This document shows, one piece after another, positions 1-8,421 of a stretch of DNA of 38,495 nt (position 1 is the first letter of the stretch; every line of letters begins with the position of its first letter). The stretch is taken from contig NZ_ANNV01000070.1 in NCBI RefSeq assembly GCF_000346755.1, positions 1 to 38,495 of the forward strand. Direction: 5' to 3'. Made by a program: the position numbers and the translations under genes. This DNA is from Pseudomonas sp. CBZ-4 (GTDB lineage Bacteria > Pseudomonadota > Gammaproteobacteria > Pseudomonadales > Pseudomonadaceae). A model generated the notes under the pieces. It did not search any database. It had not been told where the DNA came from and was given only the letters and a program-made list of their open reading frames with translations.

Positions 1-20
1 GGCAAGCCAGCTCCCACAGT
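1..20. repeat. REP half-element cut by the window edge
   Basis: The first bases read GGCAAGCCAGCTCCCACAG, the right-hand arm of a Pseudomonas REP element of the CTGGCTTGCC subtype that recurs through the window. The partner arm would lie upstream of base 1. Confidence 0.75.
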
Positions 21-128
21 GTTTTGTGGTGTTGCTGAAATAATTGCCAGCAGATGTGATCGCGACCCTTGCCGTGGCGTCACTGATGCGCCAACTTAAC
101 GGCATCGTCCCGGAAGACTCCAGCCTTC

Positions 129-2312
129 ATGTCATCGACCTCGTTCAAGCAGTCCCTGCGCCGTCTCTGGGCGCTGGATAAATTCAGCTACAGCATCCGG
201 GTATTCATCGCCCTTACCGGCAGCATGGCGCTGTGCTGGTATCAGGATGAGATGACGCTGCTGATCCCGCTGTTCCTGGGGATTATCGCCAGCGCCCTGG
301 CCGAGACCGATGACAGTTGGCAAGGCCGTCTCAACGCCCTGGCCGTGACGCTGGTGTGTTTCAGCATTGCCGCGCTGTCGGTGGAGCTGCTGTTCCCCTA
401 CCCGTGGATCTTCGCGATTTCCCTGGCCCTGGCCACCTTCTGCCTGACCATGCTCGGCGCCTTGGGCGAGCGTTATGGTGCGATTGCCTCGGCGACGCTG
501 ATCCTCTCGGTGTACACCATGATCGGCGTGGACCAGCGCGGTGGCGCGGTCTCGGATTTCTGGCATGAGCCGCTGCTGCTGGTGGCCGGTGCGGCGTGGT
601 ATGGCGCCTTGTCGGTGCTGTGGCAGGCGCTGTTTTCCAACCAGCCGGTGCAGCAGAGCCTGGCGCGGTTGTTCCGCGAGTTGGGGCGTTACCTCAAGCT
701 TAAATCCTCACTGTTCGAACCGATCCGCCAGCTGGATGTGGAAGCGCGCCGCCTGGAACTGGCGCAGCAAAATGGGCGGGTTGTGGCTGCGCTGAATGCG
801 GCGAAGGAAATCATCCTGCACCGCGTGGGCAATGGACGACCGGGCTCGAAGGTCAGTCGCTACCTCAAGCTGTACTTCCTCGCCCAGGACATCCACGAAC
901 GCGCCAGCTCGTCGCACTACCCTTACAACGCCCTGGCCGAAGCCTTCTTCCACAGCGACGTGCTGTTCCGCTGCCAGCGCCTGCTGCGCCAGCAGGGCAA
1001 GGCCTGCCAGACCCTGGCCGAGTCGATCCAGCTGCGCCAGCCGTTCATCTACGACGACAGCTTCGCCGAAGCCCTCGGCGACCTCAACGCGTCCCTGGAA
1101 CACCTGCGCATCCAGAGCAACCCGGCGTGGCGCGGGCTCCTGCGTTCGCTGCGCGCGCTGGCGGCCAACCTGTCCACGCTGGACCGCCTGCTGGGCGATG
1201 CGAGCAACCCCGACCGCCTGGCGGAGGCCACCGACAGCAACCTGCTGGACCGCGCCCCGCGCAACCTCAAGGAAATGTGGACGCGCCTGCGCACGCAGAT
1301 GACGCCGACGTCGCTGCTGTTTCGCCATGCGCTGCGTCTGTCCCTGGCGTTGACCGTCGGCTACGGCATGCTGCATGCGATCCATGCGTCCCAGGGCTAC
1401 TGGATCATCCTCACCACGTTGTTCGTGTGCCAACCGAACTACGGCGCCACCCGGCGCAAGCTCGGCCAGCGGATCATCGGCACCGCCATCGGCCTCACCG
1501 TGGCCTGGGCGCTGTTCGACCTGTTCCCGAGCCCCTTGGTGCAGTCGATGTTCGCCATCGCCGCTGGCCTGGTGTTCTTTATCAACCGCACCACCCGCTA
1601 CACCCTGGCCACGGCGGCGATCACCCTGATGGTGCTGTTCTGCTTCAACCAGGTCGGTGATGGCTACGGTTTATTCCTGCCACGGTTGTTCGATACCTTG
1701 CTCGGCAGCCTGATCGCCGGCCTGGCGGTGTTCCTGTTCCTGCCCGACTGGCAAGGCCGGCGCCTGAACAAAGTGCTGGCCAATACCCTGACCTGCAACA
1801 GCATCTACCTGCGCCAGATCATGCAGCAATACGCCGCCGGCAAAAGCGACGACCTCGCCTACCGCCTGGCGCGGCGCAACGCGCACAACGCCGACGCGGC
1901 GCTGTCCACGACCTTGGCGAACATGCTGATGGAACCGGGGCACTTCCGTAAGGAGGCCGATGTGGGCTTCCGCTTCCTGGTGTTGTCCCACACCTTGCTC
2001 AGCTACTTGTCGGGGCTCGGCGCCCACCGTGAAACCCAGTTGCCGGCGGAGGTGCGTGAGCATCTGATCGATGGCGCGGGGAATACGTTGGCGGCGAGCA
2101 TCGATGAGATCGCCACGGGGCTGGCAAACAAGCAGCCGATTGCGATTCAGAGTGACGCCGAGGAAGCACTGGCGGCGGAGCTGGAGCAGATGCCGGATGA
2201 GATCGATGAAGGGCAGCGGTTGGTGCAGACGCAGTTGGCGTTGATTTGTCGGCAGTTGGGGCCGTTGCGGACTCTGGCCGCGCATTTGATCAAAGAGACG
2301 GGCGAGGCTTAG
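129..2312 (+). CDS. yccS: YccS-type inner-membrane protein (FUSC family)
   Basis: This 727-residue protein matches the YccS/YhfK-type layout: an N-terminal block of hydrophobic segments (about residues 25-160), a soluble, Arg/Leu-rich middle region (about 170-390), a second membrane block (about 400-545, including the segment with GYWIILTTLFVCQPNYGAT) and a soluble C-terminal tail. The duplicated membrane-soluble design and the QPNYGAT-like motif are typical of the fusaric-acid-resistance (FUSC) superfamily, which includes aromatic acid efflux proteins. The transported substrate of YccS is not established, so the role is inferred to be efflux or envelope-related. The ATG at 129 follows a GGAAGA about 12 nt upstream. 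It stands alone, with a REPIN directly after its stop. Confidence 0.88.
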   Translation: MSSTSFKQSLRRLWALDKFSYSIRVFIALTGSMALCWYQDEMTLLIPLFLGIIASALAETDDSWQGRLNALAVTLVCFSIAALSVELLFPYPWIFAISLALATFCLTMLGALGERYGAIASATLILSVYTMIGVDQRGGAVSDFWHEPLLLVAGAAWYGALSVLWQALFSNQPVQQSLARLFRELGRYLKLKSSLFEPIRQLDVEARRLELAQQNGRVVAALNAAKEIILHRVGNGRPGSKVSRYLKLYFLAQDIHERASSSHYPYNALAEAFFHSDVLFRCQRLLRQQGKACQTLAESIQLRQPFIYDDSFAEALGDLNASLEHLRIQSNPAWRGLLRSLRALAANLSTLDRLLGDASNPDRLAEATDSNLLDRAPRNLKEMWTRLRTQMTPTSLLFRHALRLSLALTVGYGMLHAIHASQGYWIILTTLFVCQPNYGATRRKLGQRIIGTAIGLTVAWALFDLFPSPLVQSMFAIAAGLVFFINRTTRYTLATAAITLMVLFCFNQVGDGYGLFLPRLFDTLLGSLIAGLAVFLFLPDWQGRRLNKVLANTLTCNSIYLRQIMQQYAAGKSDDLAYRLARRNAHNADAALSTTLANMLMEPGHFRKEADVGFRFLVLSHTLLSYLSGLGAHRETQLPAEVREHLIDGAGNTLAASIDEIATGLANKQPIAIQSDAEEALAAELEQMPDEIDEGQRLVQTQLALICRQLGPLRTLAAHLIKETGEA

Positions 2313-2318
2313 ATCGCT

Positions 2319-2401
2319 ATCGCGGGCAAGCCCGCTCCCACAGGGGACCGCATTCCTACAGACAAATGCATTCCAAATGTGGGAGCGGGCTTGCCCGCGA
2401 T
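2319..2401. repeat. REPIN (inverted REP pair)
   Basis: Two inverted copies of the REP core flank a short spacer: ATCGCGGGCAAGCCCGCTCC on the left and its reverse complement on the right. It lies just after the yccS stop and before the convergent solute-binding protein gene. Confidence 0.9.
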
Positions 2402-2417
2402 GGGGCCCGCACAGGCC

Positions 2418-3155
2418 CTACATCCCATGCGCCTTCATCAACCGCGCATAACTGCCATCATCCTTCATCCGCGCAATCTCCCGATCAAACCCGGCCACGA
2501 TCTGCGCATGCTCCGGGTTCTTCAGGCTCACCAGAATATGCAGGCTGTTTTCACTCAACGGCGTCGGTAAAAACTCCACCGCATTGCGCACCTTGGGCGA
2601 CTCGCGCGCCAGGTAATACCGCGCCACATATTCATCCTCCACCGTCAGCCGCACCCGCTGCGCCGCGAGCATGCGCACGGCCATGGAGAAGTTGTGCACA
2701 GGCACCTTCTGCAACTGCACATCGCCGTCGAACGCCGCCGAATAGGCGTAACCGCGCACCACCGCAATCGGGTAGTCGTGCAACTGCGCCAGGTCTTTGA
2801 AGTCGATGGGATCGTCACGGCGCTTGATAAAACGCACGCGGTTCAGCAGGTATTCGCCGGAAAACTGCCCCAGGTGCGTGCGGGCATCGTCGTACCAGGC
2901 GTTGACCAGCACGTCATAACGTCCGTCGCCCACGCCCATCAGTGCCCGGGCCCAGGGCACCTGTTCGAAGTCACTGGCGTAGCCCGCGCGGGCCAGGGCA
3001 GTGCTGACGATGTCGGTGGCCAGGCCGCCATTGATCAAGGTGGCATCGGTAAAGGGTGGCCAGGCATCCGCGACCAGGCGTAAACGCTGGGCAAACGCCG
3101 GCTGGGCCAGCAACAACACTCCAATCAAAGCAACGGCACGAAACAATCGCGGCAT
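2418..3155 (-). CDS. Periplasmic solute-binding protein, SBP_bac_3 type
   Basis: This 245-residue protein begins with a clear signal peptide (MPRLFRAVALIGVLLLAQPAFA, cleaved after AFA). The mature part starts RLRLVADAWPPFTDA, the usual entry strand of family 3 periplasmic binding proteins, followed by GGLATDIVSTALARAGY and VPWARALMGVGDGRYDVLVNAWY. I chose the ATG at 3155 because AAGGAC lies at ribosome-binding distance and because it places the signal peptide at the N-terminus; the open frame continues further upstream without a good site. No permease or ATPase gene is adjacent, so it is an orphan binding protein; the ligand, probably an amino acid or other small polar molecule, cannot be told from sequence. 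Confidence 0.85.
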   Translation of the reverse strand: MPRLFRAVALIGVLLLAQPAFAQRLRLVADAWPPFTDATLINGGLATDIVSTALARAGYASDFEQVPWARALMGVGDGRYDVLVNAWYDDARTHLGQFSGEYLLNRVRFIKRRDDPIDFKDLAQLHDYPIAVVRGYAYSAAFDGDVQLQKVPVHNFSMAVRMLAAQRVRLTVEDEYVARYYLARESPKVRNAVEFLPTPLSENSLHILVSLKNPEHAQIVAGFDREIARMKDDGSYARLMKAHGM

Positions 3156-3332
3156 GCTCAACGTCCTTGGCGGGCCCAGAGGTTCTAACAGTAGCTCAAG
3201 ATTACACAAAGAAACGGGCGGCGAATGCACTCAATGATGGCAAATTGATTTCACTCACAAAAATGCGCTGATTTAGACACAATCGGCTGCCGCGCTTACT
3301 ATCCACAGCACCTACTGATAAGAGAGTTCGCC

Positions 3333-3785
3333 ATGACAGTCGATTGGGTCTGCAAACATCACACTGACTTGGGCAAGGAACAGCTGTACGCCATCCTGCG
3401 CCTGCGCGGCGAGGTGTTCGTCGTTGAGCAGAAGTGCGTCTATCAAGACATCGACGGGCAGGACCTGGACGGCGACACCCACCACCTGATGGCCTGGCAG
3501 GATGACCAGCTGGTGGCCTACCTGCGCCTGCTGGACCCGGAGTCCCAGGGCGGTGACGTGGTGATCGGCCGGGTGATCGTGGCGCCGGTGGCGCGCGGCA
3601 CCGGGCTGGGGCATCAGATGATGGAAGAGACGCTCAAGCGCATTGAAGATATCTGGCCCGAGACGCCGATCTTTCTGTCGGCCCAGGCGCATTTGCAGGG
3701 GTATTACGGGCGGTATGGGTTTGTGGTGGCGGGGGAAGAGTATCTGGAGGATGACATTCCACATATTGGTATGCGGCGGGTTTGA
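3333..3785 (+). CDS. elaA: GNAT-family acetyltransferase, ElaA-like
   Basis: This 150-residue protein has the ElaA pattern: an N-terminal LYAILRLRGEVFVVEQKCVYQDIDGQDLD stretch, then HHLMAW, YLRLLDPE, VIGRVIVAPVARGTGLGHQMM (the acetyl-CoA-binding motif with R-G-T-G-L-G) and a C-terminal FLSAQAHLQGYYGRYGF. Its length fits the family. GNAT enzymes move an acetyl group from acetyl-CoA to an amine; the substrate of ElaA is not firmly known. It is cytoplasmic and monocistronic, with a purine-rich AAGAGAG ahead of the start and a REPIN right after the stop. Confidence 0.9.
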   Translation: MTVDWVCKHHTDLGKEQLYAILRLRGEVFVVEQKCVYQDIDGQDLDGDTHHLMAWQDDQLVAYLRLLDPESQGGDVVIGRVIVAPVARGTGLGHQMMEETLKRIEDIWPETPIFLSAQAHLQGYYGRYGFVVAGEEYLEDDIPHIGMRRV

Positions 3786-3791
3786 GGGCCT

Positions 3792-3867
3792 CATCGCGAG
3801 CAAGCCCGCTCCCACAGTTTGATTTGTGAACACCGTTCAAAATGTGGGAGCTGGCTTGCCTGCGATA
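3792..3867. repeat. REPIN with two unlike arms
   Basis: The left arm reads ATCGCGAGCAAGCCCGCTCC and the right arm GGGAGCTGGCTTGCCTGCGA. The arms therefore belong to different REP subtypes (GCGGGC-like against GCTGGC-like). It separates the convergent elaA and winged-helix genes. Confidence 0.85.
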
Positions 3868-3892
3868 GCGCCAGTTCCCTCACCACAAAACT

Positions 3893-4189
3893 TCAGGGAT
3901 ACCCCAACACCTGCTTCACCGAAGCCAGATTCGCCGCAATCCACCCCCGATCAATCGCCCCCCAGCTGCGAATCCGATACTGCCCCGCATGGTTGCGCGC
4001 ACCGTCTTCCTGCTCGAACTCACACACGATGTCCAAGTCCGCCAACGCCGCAATCGTGTCCTGCGCCGTGCGCCGGGGCATGCCGGTCACGTCGGTCAGC
4101 GCCGGCACGTTGCTGGCCAGGCCGCTGTCGATCAGATACGCCACATACAGGCGGCGGTAGAAGCTGCTCTTGGTCTTGCTCACATCCAT
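3893..4189 (-). CDS. Small winged-helix DNA-binding protein
   Basis: This 98-residue protein looks like one winged helix-turn-helix domain: LYVAYLIDSGLASNVPALTDVTGMPRRTAQDTIAALADLDIVCEFEQEDGARNHAGQYRIRSWGAI. The helix-turn-helix spans about residues 30-55 (VPALTDVTGMPRRTAQDTIAAL), followed by a wing. I chose the ATG at 4189, with AAGGCG 8 nt upstream; a TTG two codons earlier is possible. It follows the YgjP-type gene on the same strand after a short gap of about 20 nt, so the two are probably cotranscribed. Its targets are unknown. Confidence 0.75.
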   Translation of the reverse strand: MDVSKTKSSFYRRLYVAYLIDSGLASNVPALTDVTGMPRRTAQDTIAALADLDIVCEFEQEDGARNHAGQYRIRSWGAIDRGWIAANLASVKQVLGYP

Positions 4190-4208
4190 GGTCAATCGCC
4201 TTGTGCGC

Positions 4209-4709
4209 TCAGGGTTTGCCTTGCAGGTCGCGATACGTGAGGTACACCCGCAGGTCGAATTCCACCTGATGGTAGCCCGGCATCATGTAGTCGCAGAGTT
4301 TATAGAACGCCTTGTTGTGGTCCGATTCCTTGAAGTGCGCCAGTTCGTGTACCACGATCATGCGCAGGAACTCCGGCGCCGCGTCCTTGAACAGCGCGGC
4401 GATGCGGATCTCTTTCTTCGACTTGAGGTTACCGCCCTGCACCCGTGAAATCGTGGTGTGCAGGCCGAGGGCGCGGTGGGTCAGGTCGAGGCGGTTATCG
4501 AACAGCACTTTGTCGATGGCCGGCGCGTTGCGCAGGTGTTCCTGCTTCAAGGCCAACGCGTAGGCGTACAGGGCCTTGTCGCTTTGCACGGCGTGGCGCT
4601 CGGGGTAACGCTGCTCCAGGTAGGCGCCCAACTGGTCTTTGGCGATCAATTGGCGCACTTGCTCCTGGAGCGCAGCGGGATAGGCCTGGAGGTATTTCAG
4701 CGCGGTCAT
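4209..4709 (-). CDS. YgjP-like M48-type metallopeptidase
   Basis: This 166-residue cytoplasmic protein carries the zinc motif HELAH at residues 121-125 and a third ligand candidate, His131 (HELAHFKESDHNKAF), as in the YgjP/WLM-like family (formerly DUF45). The preceding NLKSKKEIRIAALF and following LCDYMMPGYHQVE also fit. Family members are annotated as metal-dependent hydrolases and their natural substrate is poorly known. It is the first gene of a two-gene minus-strand unit with the winged-helix gene. The ribosome-binding site ahead of 4709 is weak. Confidence 0.87.
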   Translation of the reverse strand: MTALKYLQAYPAALQEQVRQLIAKDQLGAYLEQRYPERHAVQSDKALYAYALALKQEHLRNAPAIDKVLFDNRLDLTHRALGLHTTISRVQGGNLKSKKEIRIAALFKDAAPEFLRMIVVHELAHFKESDHNKAFYKLCDYMMPGYHQVEFDLRVYLTYRDLQGKP

Positions 4710-4751
4710 GGGGTCTGCAACAGGGTTCGAATGGCCGCCAGTGTAGCGAAT

Positions 4752-6857
4752 TCAGCCCAGGCGAGGGGGCGTCCAGGCCACGATCTCTTGCGCCATCAAC
4801 GGCTGCGCCACCCACGGCCCCTGGATAAACGGGCAACCATTGGCCTTGAGCCATTCGGCCTGGGCCTGCGTCGCCACGCCTTCGGCGACCACCAGCACAT
4901 CAAAATGCCCGCACAGCTCGATGATGCTGCGCGCCATCGCCGCATCCCGTGGCGAACCCGGCAGGCGCGAGACCAACTGCGGGTCGAGCTTGAGCGTATC
5001 GAAATCCAGGTCACGCAGATGGGCGAGGGAACAATGGCCCATGCCGAAATCATCCAGGGCGATCCGCACCCCGACCTGACGCAGCAACTTGAGCTGCTTG
5101 GCGGACTCTTCCAGGTTGCTGGTCAAGCTGTCTTCGCCAATCTCCACCTCCAACTGGCGCCCCTGCAAACCATGGCGCTCCAGCACCTGCTGCAGCTGGG
5201 CCGCGAGGTTGGGCATATTGAACTGGTTGCTGCTCAGGCTCACGCTCAGCACCAGCTCAGGGTCGAAGGTCGATTGCCACGCCTGGCGCTGGGCCGCGAC
5301 TTGCAGGTAGATCCAGGCGCTCAACTGGCTGATCAGGCGCGCCTCCTCCAGCAGTGGCAAAAACAGCCCCGGCGGCACATCGCCGACGCTGGGGTGCTGC
5401 CAGCGCAACAACGCCTCGACGCCACGCAGGCGCCCATCCTCCACCGACACCTGAGGCTGGTACACCAAGGTGAAATCCTTGTTCTCGATGGCGGTGCGCA
5501 CACTGTCTTCGAGCATCAGGCGTGAGCGGGCGCGGCCGTTCATTTCCTGGTCGTAATAACGATATTGCTGACGCCCTGCGCGCTTGGCTTCGTACATGGC
5601 GATGTCCGCTGCACGCAGCAGGCCACTCAAGTCCGCGCCGCAATCGGGGAAGGTGGCGATGCCGATACTCACTCCAAGCATCACATCCAGGCCTTCGATC
5701 TGTTGGCAGATCGACACACGTTCGATGAGTTTTTCTGCAATTTTGGCCGCTTGTTCGGCGAATTCCAGCTCCAGCAACGCGGTGAACTCATCCCCGCCCA
5801 TGCGCCCCAGGATGTCACCGGAACGCAGGCACGCCTGCATTTGCTCCGACACCCAGCGCAGCACCCGATCCCCCGCATCGTGCCCCAACGAATCATTGAC
5901 CCGTTTAAAACCGTCGAGGTCCAGGTACAGCAACACCAGCGCGTGGTCGTTACGTTCGCTGCGCAGCAACGTGCTTTCCACGGCCTGATGGAAACCGCGG
6001 CGGTTCAGCAGGCCGGTGAGCGGGTCGGTGACGGCTTGAAATTCCAATTGTTGGTGCAGGTGGCGCACTTCGGACATGTCCAGCACCGTCACCACCATGG
6101 CCTTCTGCTCGCTGGGCAACGGCGCACTGGAAAGAGCCACCGGCACCTGCTGACCACGGCTGGTACGCAAAATGGCGTCGTGCTGGCGCCAGGTCTCGCC
6201 TCTGCAATACGCCTCGTACATCGGGAAGCTCAGCCAGGCGGGCACATGGGGCTTTTGCAGGAAGCTCAGGAAACTCTCGCCCTGCAACTCGGCCATCGTC
6301 GCATTCAGCAGCCGCGAAATTGCCGGGTTGGCGTACTGGATCACGCTGCCCTCGCCCACCACCAGGATGCCTTCGGCGGCGTTGTCCAGCACCGACGCAT
6401 TGAAGGCGCGGGCCGATTCCAGGTCATGGCTCAAGCGCTGCAAGGCCCGGCGATTGCGCTGGTGCTCCAGCAGCGCCTGGACCTTGGGCTTGAGGATATG
6501 CGGGTCGAATGGCTTGAACAGGTAGTCGATCGCACCGCTGGCATAACCTTCCAGCACCGCGGCGGGCGATTGGGCGTGCGCCGTGAGGAAAATAATCGGC
6601 GTCATGCGTGTGCGCTGGCTGCCGCGCATCAGCCGCGCCACTTCAAACCCGTCCATGCCGGGCATGCGTACGTCGAGCAAAACCAGGTCGACTTCGTGGG
6701 CCAGCAGCAATTCCAGCGCTTCCAGCCCGGACGCGGCGGTCATTACCCGCCAGTCTTCACGCTGCAAAAGCGCACGCATGCTGATGAGGTTTTCCGGGTA
6801 GTCATCGACCACCAGAAGAACCGAACTGCCATCGCCGTTGTGTGGAGCGCAATCCAT
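4752..6857 (-). CDS. REC-PAS-GGDEF-EAL cyclic-di-GMP signalling protein
   Basis: This 701-residue protein has four domains. The receiver (about 12-128) has acidic pair Asp18-Asp19, phosphoacceptor Asp62, Thr92 and Lys115, all intact. A PAS domain follows (about 150-270). The GGDEF domain (about 271-435) keeps GGDEF at 354-358 and an inhibitory-site RxxD at 345-348 exactly five residues upstream, so cyclase activity with product feedback is plausible. The EAL domain (about 445-695) keeps the EAL Glu481, E-x-x-E, the Asp pair of LDDFG and the Lys of LKLD, but the usual metal-binding Asn of VNLS is Ser540. The start at 6857 has AAGGAAGAG upstream; a longer frame to 6929 lacks a site. No kinase is adjacent. 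Confidence 0.93.
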   Translation of the reverse strand: MDCAPHNGDGSSVLLVVDDYPENLISMRALLQREDWRVMTAASGLEALELLLAHEVDLVLLDVRMPGMDGFEVARLMRGSQRTRMTPIIFLTAHAQSPAAVLEGYASGAIDYLFKPFDPHILKPKVQALLEHQRNRRALQRLSHDLESARAFNASVLDNAAEGILVVGEGSVIQYANPAISRLLNATMAELQGESFLSFLQKPHVPAWLSFPMYEAYCRGETWRQHDAILRTSRGQQVPVALSSAPLPSEQKAMVVTVLDMSEVRHLHQQLEFQAVTDPLTGLLNRRGFHQAVESTLLRSERNDHALVLLYLDLDGFKRVNDSLGHDAGDRVLRWVSEQMQACLRSGDILGRMGGDEFTALLELEFAEQAAKIAEKLIERVSICQQIEGLDVMLGVSIGIATFPDCGADLSGLLRAADIAMYEAKRAGRQQYRYYDQEMNGRARSRLMLEDSVRTAIENKDFTLVYQPQVSVEDGRLRGVEALLRWQHPSVGDVPPGLFLPLLEEARLISQLSAWIYLQVAAQRQAWQSTFDPELVLSVSLSSNQFNMPNLAAQLQQVLERHGLQGRQLEVEIGEDSLTSNLEESAKQLKLLRQVGVRIALDDFGMGHCSLAHLRDLDFDTLKLDPQLVSRLPGSPRDAAMARSIIELCGHFDVLVVAEGVATQAQAEWLKANGCPFIQGPWVAQPLMAQEIVAWTPPRLG

Positions 6858-7167
6858 GCTACGTCTCTTCCTTAAGGAGCCATTCCGGTCATTTTTGAGA
6901 GAAAACCCGGACAAACCCTGAGGGCTCACTCTAGACCCGGTTCCGTTAAAGCAGAAGTGACGTGGATGCCATCATTGACGCAAAGCTCAGGAAGCCGACT
7001 AACGGTCAACCCCTACAGGCCACGAATCATGGGAAACATGGCTTTTTGGCATTCCTTTGGCGCCAATAAATCGTCAGAAAATGTTTAACAACCGTAGGAC
7101 CACCGCCTATAAAGAACCCGTCTGGCCCACGGGCCAAAGCCTTCACCTTCTGTAAAAGGCCTACACC
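6858..7167. other. Intergenic region between the GGDEF-EAL and lyase genes
   Basis: This 310-base stretch separates divergent genes. It holds the ribosome-binding site of the cyclic-di-GMP gene, a promoter-like pair for the lyase (listed separately) and a 14-base palindrome, TGGCCC-AC-GGGCCA, at 7123-7136 within the probable lyase leader. I see no other gene in it. Confidence 0.6.
7085..7113 (+). promoter_or_regulatory. Candidate sigma-70 promoter of the alginate lyase
   Basis: TTAACA at 7085-7090 and TATAAA at 7108-7113 are separated by exactly 17 bases, a near-consensus housekeeping promoter. Transcription would begin near 7120, about 48 nt before the lyase ATG. This is prediction from sequence only. 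Confidence 0.5.
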
Positions 7168-7834
7168 ATGATCGATCTTTCCACCTGGAACCTCAGCATC
7201 CCGGTCGGCTCGCCCCCCCGCGACCATCGACACGCCGAAGCTGATGAGCGGCTTCAACGACCAGTACTTCCAGGCCGAAGGCAGCAACGTGCAATTCTGG
7301 ACGCCAGTGACCGGCACCCGCACGGAAAACGCCATTTACCCACGCAGCGAACTGCGTGAGACCTACGCCGATGGGCGGTTACGCAACTGGACCTACCCGG
7401 ATGCAAACAACTTCCTGCGGGCCACGTTGGAGGTCAACCAGGTGCCCTCCTCCGGCAAAGTGGTTATCGGGCAGATCCATGCCTATGACAGCCAGAAGCC
7501 ACTGATCAAGCTGGAGTATCAATTCAAGGAGAAGACCCAGACCGGCAATATCGTCGCCAAGGTGCGCATGCGCCCGGATGATGGTGAAGGGCGGGTGATA
7601 ACCGTCGCCTCCAATGTGCCGCTGGAGAAGAGTTTTACCTATGTCATTAATCTGAATAAGGCTGGATTGCTCAGTGTGTATGCCGCTGATGGGCAGTGGA
7701 ACGAGCGCATTGGTGCGGCGTGGGGGGCCAAGCCGTTGTATTTCAAGGCGGGGGTCTATGTGCAGGACAACAGCGGCAACAGCAAGGAAGGGGCGCGGGT
7801 GACGTTCGCCAAGCTGGATATTGATCACGACTGA
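7168..7834 (+). pseudogene. Alginate lyase family PL7, frameshifted near the N-terminus
   Basis: The two reading frames together give a complete PL7 lyase of about 221 residues. Frame one starts MIDLSTWNLSIPVGSPP at 7168 (AAAAGG upstream); frame two continues ATIDTPKLMSGFNDQYFQAEG to the stop at 7834. They are joined by removing one base from the seven-C run at 7213-7219. The PL7 signatures are present: RSELRE, QIH (in VVIGQIHAYD) and YFKAGVYVQ, which form the active-site cleft. PL7 enzymes cleave alginate by beta-elimination. There is no obvious signal peptide. As written the gene is broken; an intact 591-bp frame from an internal ATG at 7244 would lack the first 25 residues or so. Sequencing error in the C run is a real alternative. 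Confidence 0.85.
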
Positions 7835-7910
7835 GCATTGCTCACTGTCGTGTAGGCAGCGTCCTAACGAGCCAGCGATCAATCACCTTCTTGAACACGC
7901 CAATGATCCC

Positions 7911-8002
7911 TGTGGGAGCCGGGCTTGCCCGCGATGGCAGCCAATCAGGCAACATCTTCGGTGACTGGCCCACCGCCATCGCGGGCAAGCCCGGCTCCCA
8001 CA
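7911..8002. repeat. REPIN
   Basis: Inverted REP arms GTGGGAGCCGGGCTTGCCCG and its complement enclose a spacer of about 45 bases. The arms carry one extra C (GAGCCGGGC) compared with most copies in this window, the same on both sides. Confidence 0.88.
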
Positions 8003-8167
8003 AGGGTTCTGCGTCCTACAGGGCCGTTGCGGTACGCCTGCCTGCCTGACTTCGCCGAGCGTGACTTGAATAACGTAGCCAACATTGCACGCATTCTGGT
8101 GCAGGACGTGAGCGATGTGTTCCGCGTGATTGAACATCGTGGTTTTGATACACCCGACGCCGCCTGA
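8003..8167 (+). pseudogene. Orphan reading-frame tail, possibly a gene remnant
   Basis: Directly after the REPIN the frame ending at 8167 reads ...GPLRYACLPDFAERDLNNVANIARILVQDVSDVFRVIEHRGFDTPDAA. The amphipathic helical composition looks like genuine protein rather than chance, and a good terminator follows 20 bases after the stop. However, the frame runs upstream into the REPIN with no plausible start, so the 5' part appears replaced by the repeat. I do not recognise the family. It could be the C-terminal end of a truncated small Pseudomonas protein. Confidence 0.4.
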
Positions 8168-8188
8168 TCAAATCCCGCCCATAAAAAA

Positions 8189-8214
8189 GCCCGCATTTGC
8201 GCGGGCTCTTTGTT
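8189..8214 (+). terminator. Rho-independent terminator
   Basis: The stem AGCCCGC / GCGGGCT (8189-8195 and 8201-8207) is preceded by an A run and followed by CTTTGTT. It terminates whatever is transcribed through the orphan tail. Confidence 0.75.
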
Positions 8215-8421
8215 CACCACCTACCTCTGATTATCACTCTCTGCATTCAATTAACAGATTGATAAACGGGGAATACAAACGCGCCTGGATATAGCGAAGG
8301 AGTATGGGTAGCTGTCAGATATCACAGGTTACGAAAGGACTGGAGGACGTGAATATGAGCCTGTTGGATTTTTGGGCGCCTACAGACTGCCCCCCATTCA
8401 CCTCTCGGCGAGATACCGATC

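Noticed and set aside
2418..2800. Integron or transposon at the yccS end because of inverted repeats
   Set aside because: The inverted repeats are a standard REPIN; there is no integrase or transposase and the flanking genes are intact.
7027..7335. A 102-codon minus-strand frame over the start of the lyase
   Set aside because: It is antisense to the lyase N-terminus and runs through the promoter region; no homology or start site seen.
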